From Thalassobacillus sp043497085 (GTDB lineage Bacteria; Bacillota; Bacilli; Bacillales; Halobacillaceae): a stretch of DNA of 64,000 bases. Positions 43,222 through 52,086 of the stretch are shown piece by piece. The notes beneath the pieces are model-generated. The model was not told the DNA's origin, did not search any database, and was given only the letters and a program-made list of their open reading frames with translations. The stretch lies in assembly GCA_043497085.1 (NCBI GenBank), contig JBIEKI010000002.1; one strand, 5' to 3'. Each line of letters starts with the position of its first letter. Within the stretch, counting starts at the first letter, position 1. A program made the position numbers and the translations under genes.

Positions 43222-45909
43222 CTAAGGTAAGATAGATCCACTATCTTCATCAGTGTTGTTACCGTCACTAGTGCCGTCATCACCGGTACCGCCGTCACCA
43301 CCAGTGCCGTCATCACCAGTGCCACCGTCGCCAGTACCACCGTCACCAGTACCACCGTCGCCAGTACCACCGTCACCAGTACCACCGTCGCCAGTACCGC
43401 CGTCACCAGTGCCGCCGTCTCCAGTGTCACCGTCGCCAGTACCACCGTCACCAGTGCCACCGTCACCAGTGCCGTCATCACCAGTACTGCCGTCTCCAGT
43501 GTCACCGCCATTTCCTTGTCCATTACCATTGTCTTTATCTTTTTCTTTATCTTTTTTATCCTGATTCTCTTCAGATTCTTCTTCCGAATCTTCCTCAGAA
43601 CCATCGCCGCCAGGCACCGTTACTGAAGCTGACTGCGGGTCACTCTTACTATCATCATTAACAGCTCTTATACTGAATTCATACGTTGAACCTTCATTTA
43701 TTTGAGTGACTTCCAAAGATTTTTCTTTCATGGTTGTAATTTGTCTGTTATCAGAACCGTCAACCGAGACATAAACCTCAAATTGAACGTCATCATCTTT
43801 ATGATCCCAGGACAAGTCGATAACATGTTTATCTTCATTATACTCTGCTGATAATCCTGAGACAGGATCTAGCTTATCATATTGTTCCGATGTTTCTGTC
43901 GGCAGGTTATCAGCAACAAATAGTTCAGTTACGATCTCTGAATCTGGTGTGTAATCACTAGGCAGTTTGGCCGGATTTGAACCTTTTTCCACTTCCACTT
44001 CTTTTACCGTATCCGGTTTAACAAAATCTTGTGTTTCTTCACCTTCAGATATGGTTGTCATCAACGATTTGAACAATTGTTTAGGAATATCCTGGCCTGA
44101 TTCTGGAATATGCTTATCATTTCTATCTCCATAACCCGTCCATGTGGATATCGTGTAATTGGTAGTGTATCCGTTAAACCAGGCATCAGGTGTTACATCG
44201 TCTCCAAAGTTGGTTGTACCTGTTTTACCAGCTACTGGCAAACCAGGAATGTTTGCTTCTCGTCCCGTACCGCTGGAATTTGTCATCACGCTTTTCAGCA
44301 TGTCAGTAACCATATAAGCGGTGTATTTACTCATCGCAGCTTTTGGTTCTGGTTTCAAATCAAATTCTTCTCCGTTCGGCAATTCTACTTTTGTAACTGC
44401 GTACGGTTCATTAAAGACGCCTTCATTACCAAAAGCAGCATAAGCACCGGCAAGTTCTTTCGGTGTAGCAGTTGTTCTTCCACCGCCAATGGCATCAGAT
44501 GGGTAGAATTTGTCTTTATTGACCTCGATTCCAAGCCCTTCAGCAAATGGGAGAACTTTATCTGGACCCACTTCCTGGAACGTTTTGACTGCTGGATTGT
44601 TCAAGGAACGGTAAAGGGCTTCACGCATGGAGACCCAGTCATAATATTTTTCATTGTAATTTTCGATGACATCACCATTTTCAAATTCTACCGGTCCGTC
44701 ATCGTTATATTGATGGTAGGTGGACCACTTCATATTTTCAATTGCCGGTCCATAAGCCATGATCGGTTTGAATGTAGAACCGGCTTGTCTGCCACCTTGA
44801 ATCGCGTAATTATATCCGCCGCTTGATCCTTCTTTTGCTCTGCTTCCCCCAATTGCTCGGATTTCACCAGTTTGGGTATCTACAACAGTTGAAGCTGTCT
44901 GCAGTTCATTATCCGGGAATGGAAGGGAGCTGTTTTCGCCTAATAGTTCTTCCATTTTTTCCTGAGCTTTCGGTTCTACTGTAGTATAAATCTTTAAGCC
45001 ATCTTTGTAGATATCGGCTCCATCAAGTTTTGCCTTGACCTCTCGCTGTACCTGATCTAAGAAAGCCTGATATTTGTTATCTGTATCTTCTTTGGGGTTA
45101 AGCATATCTTCGATTTTTACTTGCTTCGCTTTCTTTGCTTCTTCTTCTGAAATCTTTCCATGGTGGACCATCAAATCTAAAACAATGTCTCTACGCTCTT
45201 TAGCGTTTTCCGGATGTTTAATCGGATTATAGGCAGCAGGGCGCTGTGGAATACCGGCAAGCAACGCAGCTTGCGGCAATGTCAATTCATTCAAATCAGT
45301 AATTCCATAATAGGTTTCTGCCGCTTCTGCGACACCGTATGCACCAGCATCGTAATAAATTTTATTCAAATACATTTCCAGAATTTCTTCTTTGGAATAT
45401 TTTTGTTCCAGCTTAATCGCCAGCCATTGTTCCTGAACTTTACGTTCAAGGGTTTTATCCGGGCTTAAAAAGGAACGTTTGACGACCTGCTGGGTGATGG
45501 TACTTGCACCTTGGGACCCAAAGCCGCTGGTGATATTGCTCCATACAGCTGCACCGATACGTCTGATATCGATACCGGAATGTTCAAAAAAGCGGGCATC
45601 TTCCGTAGCTATTACTGAGTCGATCATGACATCCGGCACATCACCGTAATTGATTTTTGTTCTATTTTCATTCCCCAACTCTGCAAATAGCTCTCCATTC
45701 ATATCATATACTCGTGAAGGGATTGGATCGGATAATTGCGATTTATCAAGTTTAGGAGATCCTGAAACATAGTAGGCGAATAAACTTCCTACACCAATCA
45801 TCAGGAAGATTCCTAAAATCAGTAGTGCCAGTAGCACCTTTTTGAAATTGATTTTCTTCGTGAATTTTTGTTTTCTTCTTGCTTTTCGAGATTGGCTATC
45901 ATTTGCCAT
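43222..45909 (-). CDS. ponA: Class A penicillin-binding protein 1 (PBP1)
   Basis: Bifunctional peptidoglycan synthase, 895 aa. Short basic cytoplasmic tail, membrane helix at about 26-48, GT51 glycosyltransferase (EDARFFEHSGIDIRRIG, GASTITQQVVKRSFLS), transpeptidase with GSTFKP (SxxK), SLNNP (SxN) and AGKTGTTN (KTG). A fibronectin type III-like domain (LDLSWDHKDDDVQFEVYVS area) follows, then an acidic/lysine linker and about 15 TGDG(G) pentapeptide repeats. GAGGAAATGAGTT precedes the ATG. Partner GpsB is encoded 8 kb away. recU lies immediately upstream on the same strand. Confidence 0.96.
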   Translation of the reverse strand: MANDSQSRKARRKQKFTKKINFKKVLLALLILGIFLMIGVGSLFAYYVSGSPKLDKSQLSDPIPSRVYDMNGELFAELGNENRTKINYGDVPDVMIDSVIATEDARFFEHSGIDIRRIGAAVWSNITSGFGSQGASTITQQVVKRSFLSPDKTLERKVQEQWLAIKLEQKYSKEEILEMYLNKIYYDAGAYGVAEAAETYYGITDLNELTLPQAALLAGIPQRPAAYNPIKHPENAKERRDIVLDLMVHHGKISEEEAKKAKQVKIEDMLNPKEDTDNKYQAFLDQVQREVKAKLDGADIYKDGLKIYTTVEPKAQEKMEELLGENSSLPFPDNELQTASTVVDTQTGEIRAIGGSRAKEGSSGGYNYAIQGGRQAGSTFKPIMAYGPAIENMKWSTYHQYNDDGPVEFENGDVIENYNEKYYDWVSMREALYRSLNNPAVKTFQEVGPDKVLPFAEGLGIEVNKDKFYPSDAIGGGRTTATPKELAGAYAAFGNEGVFNEPYAVTKVELPNGEEFDLKPEPKAAMSKYTAYMVTDMLKSVMTNSSGTGREANIPGLPVAGKTGTTNFGDDVTPDAWFNGYTTNYTISTWTGYGDRNDKHIPESGQDIPKQLFKSLMTTISEGEETQDFVKPDTVKEVEVEKGSNPAKLPSDYTPDSEIVTELFVADNLPTETSEQYDKLDPVSGLSAEYNEDKHVIDLSWDHKDDDVQFEVYVSVDGSDNRQITTMKEKSLEVTQINEGSTYEFSIRAVNDDSKSDPQSASVTVPGGDGSEEDSEEESEENQDKKDKEKDKDNGNGQGNGGDTGDGSTGDDGTGDGGTGDGGTGDGDTGDGGTGDGGTGDGGTGDGGTGDGGTGDGGTGDGGTGDDGTGGDGGTGDDGTSDGNNTDEDSGSILP
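43264..43509 (-). repeat. 15-bp tandem repeat encoding the PBP1 tail
   Basis: Repeating unit reads CCACCGTCACCAGTA on the plus strand (Thr-Gly-Asp-Gly-Gly on the minus). About 15 imperfect units, with GDD and GDT variants. Repeat-number variation between strains would be expected. Confidence 0.85.
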
Positions 45910-45927
45910 AACTCATTTCCTCCATTT

Positions 45928-46515
45928 CTAGAAAAAAAGCTTATCAAGGACTTTGACGTAATCTACACGTGCCTGGTAAGTGAAAGGGATAAGTTTTCCA
46001 TTCCGCTGGATATAGGAATAAGGAATAGATTTTCTCCCTCCATTATATTGTTCGTCCCACCAATAAAAAAGTTTCACAGCTGATAAAAAAAATGTTTCCT
46101 GGTGTGGAGTGAAACGAATAATCATAAAGCATATTCCTCCGTGATCATGTACAGCTTTCATATGATCAATTTGATGCTGATGGATATTGCTTAATGGGAA
46201 GGAAGTTTTATTTCTCGTTTCCTTAGCTTCAAAATCAATATAATTGCCTCGATAGATCCCATTATAATCAGTAGTAGATGCTTGTTTGAAATAACCTTCT
46301 TTGATGACAGCTGCACTCCGCTTAGGGTAATCTACACGAACAATTTGGACCGGGGTGGGCTTCTTATGGATCACCGCGGTATTTGATGCTAAATAATACT
46401 CATTGGTTACATTGATGTCCTCCTCAAGGGTCATTCCCCTGTTGCTGAAGTCCGGCTTCTTCGGGGTATTGTCAGGTTTAGAGACAGTACTCCGTTTACC
46501 ATTTGGATAATTCAT
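45928..46515 (-). CDS. recU: Holliday junction resolvase RecU
   Basis: Cleaves Holliday junctions during recombination and segregation. Nuclease core: SSTTDYNGIYRGNYIDFEAKET with the acidic D and E-x-K, here IDFEAKE. N-terminus MNYPNGKRS; the start at 46515 is 7 nt after GGGAGG, while longer starts at 46521 and 46533 sit on or before that site. 195 aa. Cotranscribed with ponA, as in B. subtilis. Confidence 0.95.
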   Translation of the reverse strand: MNYPNGKRSTVSKPDNTPKKPDFSNRGMTLEEDINVTNEYYLASNTAVIHKKPTPVQIVRVDYPKRSAAVIKEGYFKQASTTDYNGIYRGNYIDFEAKETRNKTSFPLSNIHQHQIDHMKAVHDHGGICFMIIRFTPHQETFFLSAVKLFYWWDEQYNGGRKSIPYSYIQRNGKLIPFTYQARVDYVKVLDKLFF

Positions 46516-46642
46516 CTTCATACCTCCCACCATGAGAGTATCATACCAAATTTCTTTAAAAAATGAGAACTAAAATATTTTGGTATTGATAATTATACTG
46601 GTGCCGATGATACATAATAAATAAAAAAAGTAGGTGATGACC

Positions 46643-47584
46643 GTGTCATCAGGGGTCCATAGCGAGATTATCCAGCAGGTAAAATATAAATCGACTGTCC
46701 ATAACTCGGATAACATTACCCGAACGCTTGCTTATCAAAACTATTATTTAAAGAATCCAGAAATTCGCTGGGCTTTGCTGGCAAGTATGGTCTCCCGAAA
46801 TGCAGGATGGAATATGACAGATCTCGTCATATCTCCCATTAAAAGCCTGCTGAACGATAAACAGCGCCAGCAATTATTTTCTACCTATGAAAGGGCGAAC
46901 TGGCTGATTTTTTCAGACGCTTATCCTCAGCTTCTCATTTACCAACTATCGAAGGAACAGGGGAAGCCATTATTCGAATGCTTAAAAGCCTTCCACGTGT
47001 CACGTTTCATGATCAAAGAATGGCTGCGTTTTTGGGAAACCGCAGATGGTGATCGGCTTGTCAAAGCTCTAATCATCAACGAACAGAATGTCATTGAAAA
47101 CCCGGTTATTCAGCAGCCATACTTTCGACGTCAAATCTTTCATCAATGGCCATACTTGCTCGAATCTTTTTTTCGGTTGAATGTAGTTATATTTCCCATG
47201 AAAAGTGGCGCATTATATGGACTTCCGGTTTATAGGTTTACACATATCGATCAACGCATCGCAATTGGAAATACGCTGACTGGACTCCTTTTTAATCCCC
47301 GGCTGTTACCACATTTTCTTGATTTTATTCGTTCTGTGGAACCGGTGGGAAGCAGGGAAGAATATGAGCAGTACTTCACGCTTCCTACTATGACTGCTCC
47401 GCCCTTGAAGCAAGTTTATCCAATAGTCCAGCATCAAGACAATATTCGTGAGGATTGGCATCGCTTAAGGGGGTTGAAACAAAAGTGGTGGGAGGCTGGC
47501 ATTCCTTCCCCAAATGGCGCTCCTAAAAGGTATTATGTAAAAAAGAAATTATTGCTCAAGGTTAGTAACCTTTTGGGTGTATAG
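46643..47584 (+). CDS. yppC: YppC-like protein (DUF2515)
   Basis: A 313-aa protein divergent from recU, as yppC is in B. subtilis. Segments YYLKNPEIRWALLASMVSRNAGWNMTDL and SDAYPQLLIYQLSKEQGKPLF are typical. No signal peptide or clear enzymatic motif. The start is uncertain: GTG 46643 is best spaced from AAGTAGGTGA, with ATG 46637 as an alternative. Function unknown. Confidence 0.8.
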   Translation: MSSGVHSEIIQQVKYKSTVHNSDNITRTLAYQNYYLKNPEIRWALLASMVSRNAGWNMTDLVISPIKSLLNDKQRQQLFSTYERANWLIFSDAYPQLLIYQLSKEQGKPLFECLKAFHVSRFMIKEWLRFWETADGDRLVKALIINEQNVIENPVIQQPYFRRQIFHQWPYLLESFFRLNVVIFPMKSGALYGLPVYRFTHIDQRIAIGNTLTGLLFNPRLLPHFLDFIRSVEPVGSREEYEQYFTLPTMTAPPLKQVYPIVQHQDNIREDWHRLRGLKQKWWEAGIPSPNGAPKRYYVKKKLLLKVSNLLGV

Positions 47585-47591
47585 CAGGAGT

Positions 47592-47622
47592 GAGGCTGGT
47601 TATAAAATGCCAGCCTCGTTTG
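47592..47622 (+). terminator. Terminator after yppC
   Basis: GAGGCTGG / CCAGCCTC perfect stem followed by GTTTGTT. Confidence 0.7.
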
Positions 47623-47629
47623 TTCAAAC

Positions 47630-47743
47630 TCAGGTAGCAGGATGATTTTCTCCGTCTAGTTTAGGGTTGCCTGTTTGATTTCGGTTGTTTTTACTGTTTT
47701 TCTTATTTTGGGTTTCGGAACGTTTTTGTTCTTTTCTACTCAT
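47630..47743 (-). CDS. Small basic spore protein, SspM-like
   Basis: A 37-aa hydrophilic protein (starts MSRKEQKRSETQ, ends KLDGENHPAT). A near-perfect AAGGAGGGATG ribosome site lies 7 nt before the ATG on the minus strand. Lys/Asn/Gln-rich composition and the C-terminal KLxGxNxPxT pattern resemble B. subtilis SspM (ending KLGGPNRPST as I recall), whose gene is in the same yppC-to-yppG neighbourhood. Likely a minor forespore protein; family link is suggestive only. Confidence 0.6.
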   Translation of the reverse strand: MSRKEQKRSETQNKKNSKNNRNQTGNPKLDGENHPAT

Positions 47744-47904
47744 GGGTGCATCCCTCCTTATCATTATTCTTTGTCGAAATGAAATTTTTATGTTGGATAA
47801 GATAGCTGTTTTTGTAAGAATAGTTCTAGTTTTGTCAGCCGTGGAGGAGGTAAGAGCAGAAGCTAGAATCTATATAATAACAAAGCATAAGAGGAGGTTT
47901 GTGC

Positions 47905-48189
47905 ATGGGAGTATCTACAAAAGCACGACAGCAGGGTGTATCCCGACGTCAGTTCGAACATTCCATCATTGAAATGATGGATGACATGCAACGTTTGGAA
48001 CAAAAGATTTCCTTAAAAGCCGACGAGGTAGTATTTACAATGGCGGTCGCCCATCGAAAAGAAATCGATCGTTTGCAGGAAGAAATCTTGACAATGCGTG
48101 CGGAAATAAAAGAGCTTAAGCGCAACCAAAAAGATCTGCACATGGAAAAGTCATTTTCTATGGCTGGGAGAAAGACAAGGTTGATTTAA
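47905..48189 (+). CDS. Small coiled-coil protein of unknown function
   Basis: A 94-aa protein, strong AGAGGAGG site 7 nt before ATG 47905. Residues 30-85 form a long amphipathic helix or coiled coil (MDDMQRLEQKISLKADEV, RLQEEILTMRAEIKELKRN). Occupies the place where B. subtilis has the small yppD, but I cannot confirm homology. No signal peptide. Probably a scaffold or adaptor; function unknown. Confidence 0.65.
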   Translation: MGVSTKARQQGVSRRQFEHSIIEMMDDMQRLEQKISLKADEVVFTMAVAHRKEIDRLQEEILTMRAEIKELKRNQKDLHMEKSFSMAGRKTRLI

Positions 48190-48250
48190 TTACAATGAAT
48201 GTACCGTTTTCCCCAGGCGTGATAGGCTAGAGGGGAAGGGGTGAAATAGA

Positions 48251-48622
48251 ATGTCTGATCTTTATGAATTGACGATACAAATCAAAAATTTGGTTGAAGA
48301 GTTACGAACCAGGTATGAAGCCAAGGAAGGGCCGGCTGATCGTAATAATCATGATTTTTTTCAAAAAGTCAAAACAGAATCAGCGCCTATGTTTCAGTTA
48401 AATGATCAATGGCTTGAAACGGCGGAGGAATTTGTGAAAGACAAACGAGTCAATGTTCATCCAAACCAGGTGAAGTCCACGCATGAAAATGTGGAACTAT
48501 TGATTTTGCATAGTTATTATATCGATGTAAAGAAAAAGCGTTATAATGAGCTCAACCATTCCGTCCATTATGTGATGGATATGCTGTTGAATGATTGGAA
48601 ACATATAAAAAGGGACCATTGA
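48251..48622 (+). CDS. yppE: YppE-like protein (DUF1798)
   Basis: A 123-aa helical protein, the length of B. subtilis YppE. Typical segments are YELTIQIKNLVEELRTRYE at the start and HVELLILHSYYIDVKKKRYNE-type sequence near residue 80 (here ENVELLILHSYYIDVKKKRY). GAAGGGGTGA ribosome site. Function unknown. Its stop codon lies inside a strong terminator. Confidence 0.82.
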   Translation: MSDLYELTIQIKNLVEELRTRYEAKEGPADRNNHDFFQKVKTESAPMFQLNDQWLETAEEFVKDKRVNVHPNQVKSTHENVELLILHSYYIDVKKKRYNELNHSVHYVMDMLLNDWKHIKRDH

Positions 48623-48634
48623 TTGGTCCCTTTT
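48607..48634. terminator. Terminator after yppE
   Basis: AAAAGGGACCA / TGGTCCCTTTT perfect stem; A- and T-rich flanks allow use from either side, which also fits the minus-strand ORF that ends here. Confidence 0.85.
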
Positions 48635-48635
48635 G

Positions 48636-48767
48636 CTATTCCTTTAGCGAAGTGCCTTCCGGGATCTTTCTTACCTGATCCCCGGACTCAGCAAAACGCT
48701 TTGCTGTCTTCGGTTTCTCATGTTCATGGTTTTGTCTTTTCGCTTTGAATTCTTTACCGCGTCCCAT
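48636..48767 (-). CDS. 43-aa basic protein, unknown
   Basis: MGRGKEFKAKRQNHEHEKP... a 43-aa hydrophilic, Lys/His/Glu-rich product. The AAGGAGGG ribosome site 7 nt before the ATG is excellent, and the frame ends right at the shared terminator. Composition resembles the many tiny spore or Yfh/Ypz-type proteins of Bacillaceae, but I do not recognise the family. Confidence 0.55.
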   Translation of the reverse strand: MGRGKEFKAKRQNHEHEKPKTAKRFAESGDQVRKIPEGTSLKE

Positions 48768-48835
48768 TCACTCACCCTCCTTAGTTGAATAGTATCTCCA
48801 CTGAAATGAGAATTACTAAGGAAGAAAATGAAAGC

Positions 48836-51800
48836 TTACCTGCGTCTGATGCGGAAAAGCATCAAATAAAATGCTGGTACAAGCAACAATGTCAAGAGGG
48901 TAGAGAATAACAATCCCGAGACAATAGAGATGGCCAACGGGCGAAATAATACATCTCCTGTAAAGATTATTGGTGTAAGTGCTGCGATAGACGTCAAAGA
49001 TGTCAAAATGATCGGTCTTAACCTTGCTCTTCCAGCTTGCGTTACTGCTTCCACAATCGTCTCATAACTATTACGGTTCTGCTCGATGAATTCCACGAGA
49101 ATAACGGAGTTCCGTACTGCAATCCCGGATAAAGAGACGATTCCTAATACAGCAAGGAAGCTTAACGGCTGACCGAACACGAACAGGCCAATAATCGCTC
49201 CGGTTACTGCTAAGAATACCGAACTTGTAATCAAAAGCGGCATTGTCAAAGAATTGAATTGAATAGCAATCGTTAGGTAAATCAAAAACAAAACGATTAC
49301 GAACAGTTTTGCGACTTCAATGAAAAATTCCGTACGAGCATTTGATTCTCCAGTTTGAAATACCTGATAATTTTCAGGAGCATCTTTCTGGATCTCAGCA
49401 ATTAAATCATTCGCTTCTTGTTCGAATTTTGCTTCTTCGCCCCTTTTAGGGTAAGCCTCCATGGTGAAGGTCCTTTTTCCATCAAGGTGAGGGATTGCCC
49501 CTGCCTGGGTAAATTCCTCTTCTGTAATGATTTCATCGAGTGAGAAAAACGATGGCGGCTGTTCTCCTGATGGATTCTGATTGGATGCAGATGGTTGGGA
49601 AGTGACCTGTAAAGCTTCGAGGTTCACGCCATTTTCTTTTCCATCATCTACAATTGCAGTAATAGGCAGCCGTTCTTTACCGTTATCAAATATCCCCATC
49701 GGTATCCCGGTATTTGCGACTTGTAGAAGAGAAGTTACTTGTTCGTCAGTAATGTTGTTTTCAGCCAGTAAATCCTGATCGAGCTGATAACGGATAAACG
49801 GCTGTTCACTACCTGCGTTCAGGGTAGTCAATTCTAAGCTTTCCAACTGTCCAAAACGAGATTGAATATCTTTTGACAACTGGATAAGCTGATCCAATGC
49901 TGGTCCTTGAATTTTCAACACGATAGGTGGTGAAGCAGGTGGACCGGACTCAATGGTTTCCATGAAAATTTCAGCGTTTTCAAATTCACTTCTTAATTCA
50001 TTTTCCCAATCATCGATAAAAGCTGTAGCACTTGTTTTATCCCGGTCGATTCTTACCAGTAACTGCCCAGTATTTTCCCCGGACCTTTCCAGTCCTGAGC
50101 TGAATAGGTTAGGCAGACCGCTTCCTGCATATACGGCAGTTTCTGTGATGGTAGTATTATTACCAAGCAGAAATTCTTCCATATTTTCAATTGACTCTTT
50201 TGTTTCCTCAAGGGTAGTACCTTGTGGATATGTTACTGAAACGGTGACCTCCGGCCGGTCGGCACTAGGGAAAAACTCAAATGGGATTTTAATAATAAGC
50301 AGTGCTAACAGGACACAGGCTAGTAAACCGAGCAAACCAGTCGTCCAGGGGCGTTTTGTTACTTTCGGCAGGATCCGGTCCGCATAAATAGTTTCCAGGC
50401 GGTTGAAAAATCCTCCAAGAAGTCCAGCTTTTCTGGATGGATTGGATGAAGCTCTTTTATAACGTGCATATTGGATTGTTGGGATAAAAGTTAAAGCCAT
50501 AATTGTTGAAGATATAATTGTTAGTATCAATACCATCGGCAGCGCCCTAATAAAATCACCATTACTTCCAGACAAGAAGGTCAAAGGAAGGAAACTGAAT
50601 ATGATCATCAAAGTAGAAGTGACAATAGAGAGACCGACTTCCTTAACTCCTTTAATGGTTCCTTCCAGCGGGGAATCCCCAAGTTGTAAGCGCCGCTGGA
50701 TGTTATCGTTGACTACAATTGCATCATCTACCAGGATACCGATTGCGATAATCATCCCAATAATCGAGATTTGATTCAGGTCGACACCAGTGTATGGCAG
50801 AGGAATCAAACCGATGATAATGGATAAAGGAACGGATAACCCTACAAGAATAGCAGAGGAGATCGGCAAGCCGATAATCATGATAAAAAATACCGCTAAA
50901 AGTGAAATGGCAAAGGATGTCAGCAGGTTAGTGAACACTTCTTCTATAATAGTATTTTGTGTGTAGAACCTGTCAGTAGTAACTTCATCAGGTAATTCAG
51001 CAGAAAGTTCTTCAATCTTAGAAGATACCTGGTCTTGTAGTGAAGACATATTTACCCCTTCTTCAGCTAAAAGAGTAATCGATAAGGCTGGTTTGCCTTC
51101 AAAGGTAATCAAGTCTTCTTCCTCTACCGTCTCTGTATCGACATTCCCCACATCGCGCACGAATATTGGTCCATTTTTACCCTCTGTTACTTTGATGTCT
51201 TCAAAGCTATTGATATCGGTCATGTTGTCCATTACTAATTGATAAATTTTATCGTTTTTTTGAGTAGTACCAATAGCAGCCGGGGCTAACTCTTTATTTA
51301 CAGATTCAATCACCTGGAAAGGGGAGACCTGGTTATCGATCAGGCTATCATTGTCCAGTGACAGCTTTATTTCTCTATTAGGGAGTCCTTTAATTTCCAC
51401 TGCTTCAATCCCATTGATACTTGTTAGTTCCTCTTTCCAGCTCTCCATTGTGTTATGAAGGCTATATAATGTCTCATAATCATCCGCTATCAAATGATAA
51501 GAAGCAGCAGCCGACATCATAAGGTCTGTTTCTATTTCGTGAGACTCCGCTTCATCAGGGAAATTCCTCGAAGCATCCGAAACAGCCTGTTGTATTTTAG
51601 AGTTAACCGTGTTGTTATCTACTCCGTCGGCAAGCGTAGCCGTAATGGTTGAAAAACCAGTAGTTGAAGCAGAGGATATTTCTTCAATTCCATTGATGGA
51701 TGAAAGTTCCGCTTCTAAGGGATTGGTAATAGTTCGTTCCACCTCTTCAGGTGTGGCACCGGGATAAACAGTCGAAAGAGAAGTCAGGTTGACATTGATT

Positions 51801-51907
51801 TCTGGTATTTCCCGTTTCGGCAACTGAAAATATGTAAATATCCCAGTAAAAAGTAATAACAATATAAATACCCAAACGATTTTCCGGTATCGTAAAATTT
51901 TATCCAT
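48836..51907 (-). CDS. RND-family efflux permease (SwrC/AcrB-like)
   Basis: A 1023-aa proton-driven RND transporter with one N-terminal helix, two large extracytoplasmic loops and two blocks of helices. TM4 carries the proton-relay aspartates in GILVDDAIVVNDN; the second block has GIAVRNSVILVEFIEQNR. Start 51907 (MDKILRYRK) follows GGGGGAGC; a longer frame from 51934 covers that site. No membrane-fusion or outer-membrane partner gene is adjacent. Related to SwrC, which exports lipopeptide or hydrophobic compounds in B. subtilis; substrate here unknown. Confidence 0.9.
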   Translation of the reverse strand: MDKILRYRKIVWVFILLLLFTGIFTYFQLPKREIPEINVNLTSLSTVYPGATPEEVERTITNPLEAELSSINGIEEISSASTTGFSTITATLADGVDNNTVNSKIQQAVSDASRNFPDEAESHEIETDLMMSAAASYHLIADDYETLYSLHNTMESWKEELTSINGIEAVEIKGLPNREIKLSLDNDSLIDNQVSPFQVIESVNKELAPAAIGTTQKNDKIYQLVMDNMTDINSFEDIKVTEGKNGPIFVRDVGNVDTETVEEEDLITFEGKPALSITLLAEEGVNMSSLQDQVSSKIEELSAELPDEVTTDRFYTQNTIIEEVFTNLLTSFAISLLAVFFIMIIGLPISSAILVGLSVPLSIIIGLIPLPYTGVDLNQISIIGMIIAIGILVDDAIVVNDNIQRRLQLGDSPLEGTIKGVKEVGLSIVTSTLMIIFSFLPLTFLSGSNGDFIRALPMVLILTIISSTIMALTFIPTIQYARYKRASSNPSRKAGLLGGFFNRLETIYADRILPKVTKRPWTTGLLGLLACVLLALLIIKIPFEFFPSADRPEVTVSVTYPQGTTLEETKESIENMEEFLLGNNTTITETAVYAGSGLPNLFSSGLERSGENTGQLLVRIDRDKTSATAFIDDWENELRSEFENAEIFMETIESGPPASPPIVLKIQGPALDQLIQLSKDIQSRFGQLESLELTTLNAGSEQPFIRYQLDQDLLAENNITDEQVTSLLQVANTGIPMGIFDNGKERLPITAIVDDGKENGVNLEALQVTSQPSASNQNPSGEQPPSFFSLDEIITEEEFTQAGAIPHLDGKRTFTMEAYPKRGEEAKFEQEANDLIAEIQKDAPENYQVFQTGESNARTEFFIEVAKLFVIVLFLIYLTIAIQFNSLTMPLLITSSVFLAVTGAIIGLFVFGQPLSFLAVLGIVSLSGIAVRNSVILVEFIEQNRNSYETIVEAVTQAGRARLRPIILTSLTSIAALTPIIFTGDVLFRPLAISIVSGLLFSTLLTLLLVPAFYLMLFRIRRR

Positions 51908-52017
51908 TGAGAAAGCTCCCCCTTTAAAATACATTTACAAAAGTTATACAAGTATATACCCATTTTATCATGTTTGTAACTTTTTAGAAGCGATTTTGAC
52001 AATATTGTTGCCATCGA

Positions 52018-52034
52018 TTGTAAACGCTTTACAA
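52018..52034. promoter_or_regulatory. Palindromic operator overlapping the cdd -35
   Basis: TTGTAAA-CGC-TTTACAA, perfect 7-bp arms. Resembles a CcpA cre half-site pair with one extra central base. It includes the cdd -35 (TTTACA), so a bound protein should block transcription. Confidence 0.5.
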
Positions 52035-52056
52035 TTAAAAAAATTTCACTTATAAT
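52028..52056 (+). promoter_or_regulatory. Sigma-A promoter for cdd
   Basis: TTTACA, 17-nt spacer, perfect TATAAT; about 24 nt of leader before the GGGGAGGG ribosome site. Confidence 0.75.
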
Positions 52057-52086
52057 TATCTTCCCACTATTAGGGGAGGGATAAAG

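Noticed and set aside
43264..43509. CRISPR-like regular repeats
   Set aside because: Units are contiguous 15-mers in frame with ponA and there are no spacers.
43253..43564. Plus-strand Pro/Val/Ser repeat ORF
   Set aside because: Antisense reading of the ponA tail repeat; no ribosome site and a clear gene on the other strand.
44110..44826. 238-codon ORF opposite ponA
   Set aside because: Shadow of the PBP1 transpeptidase coding frame; composition is not protein-like.
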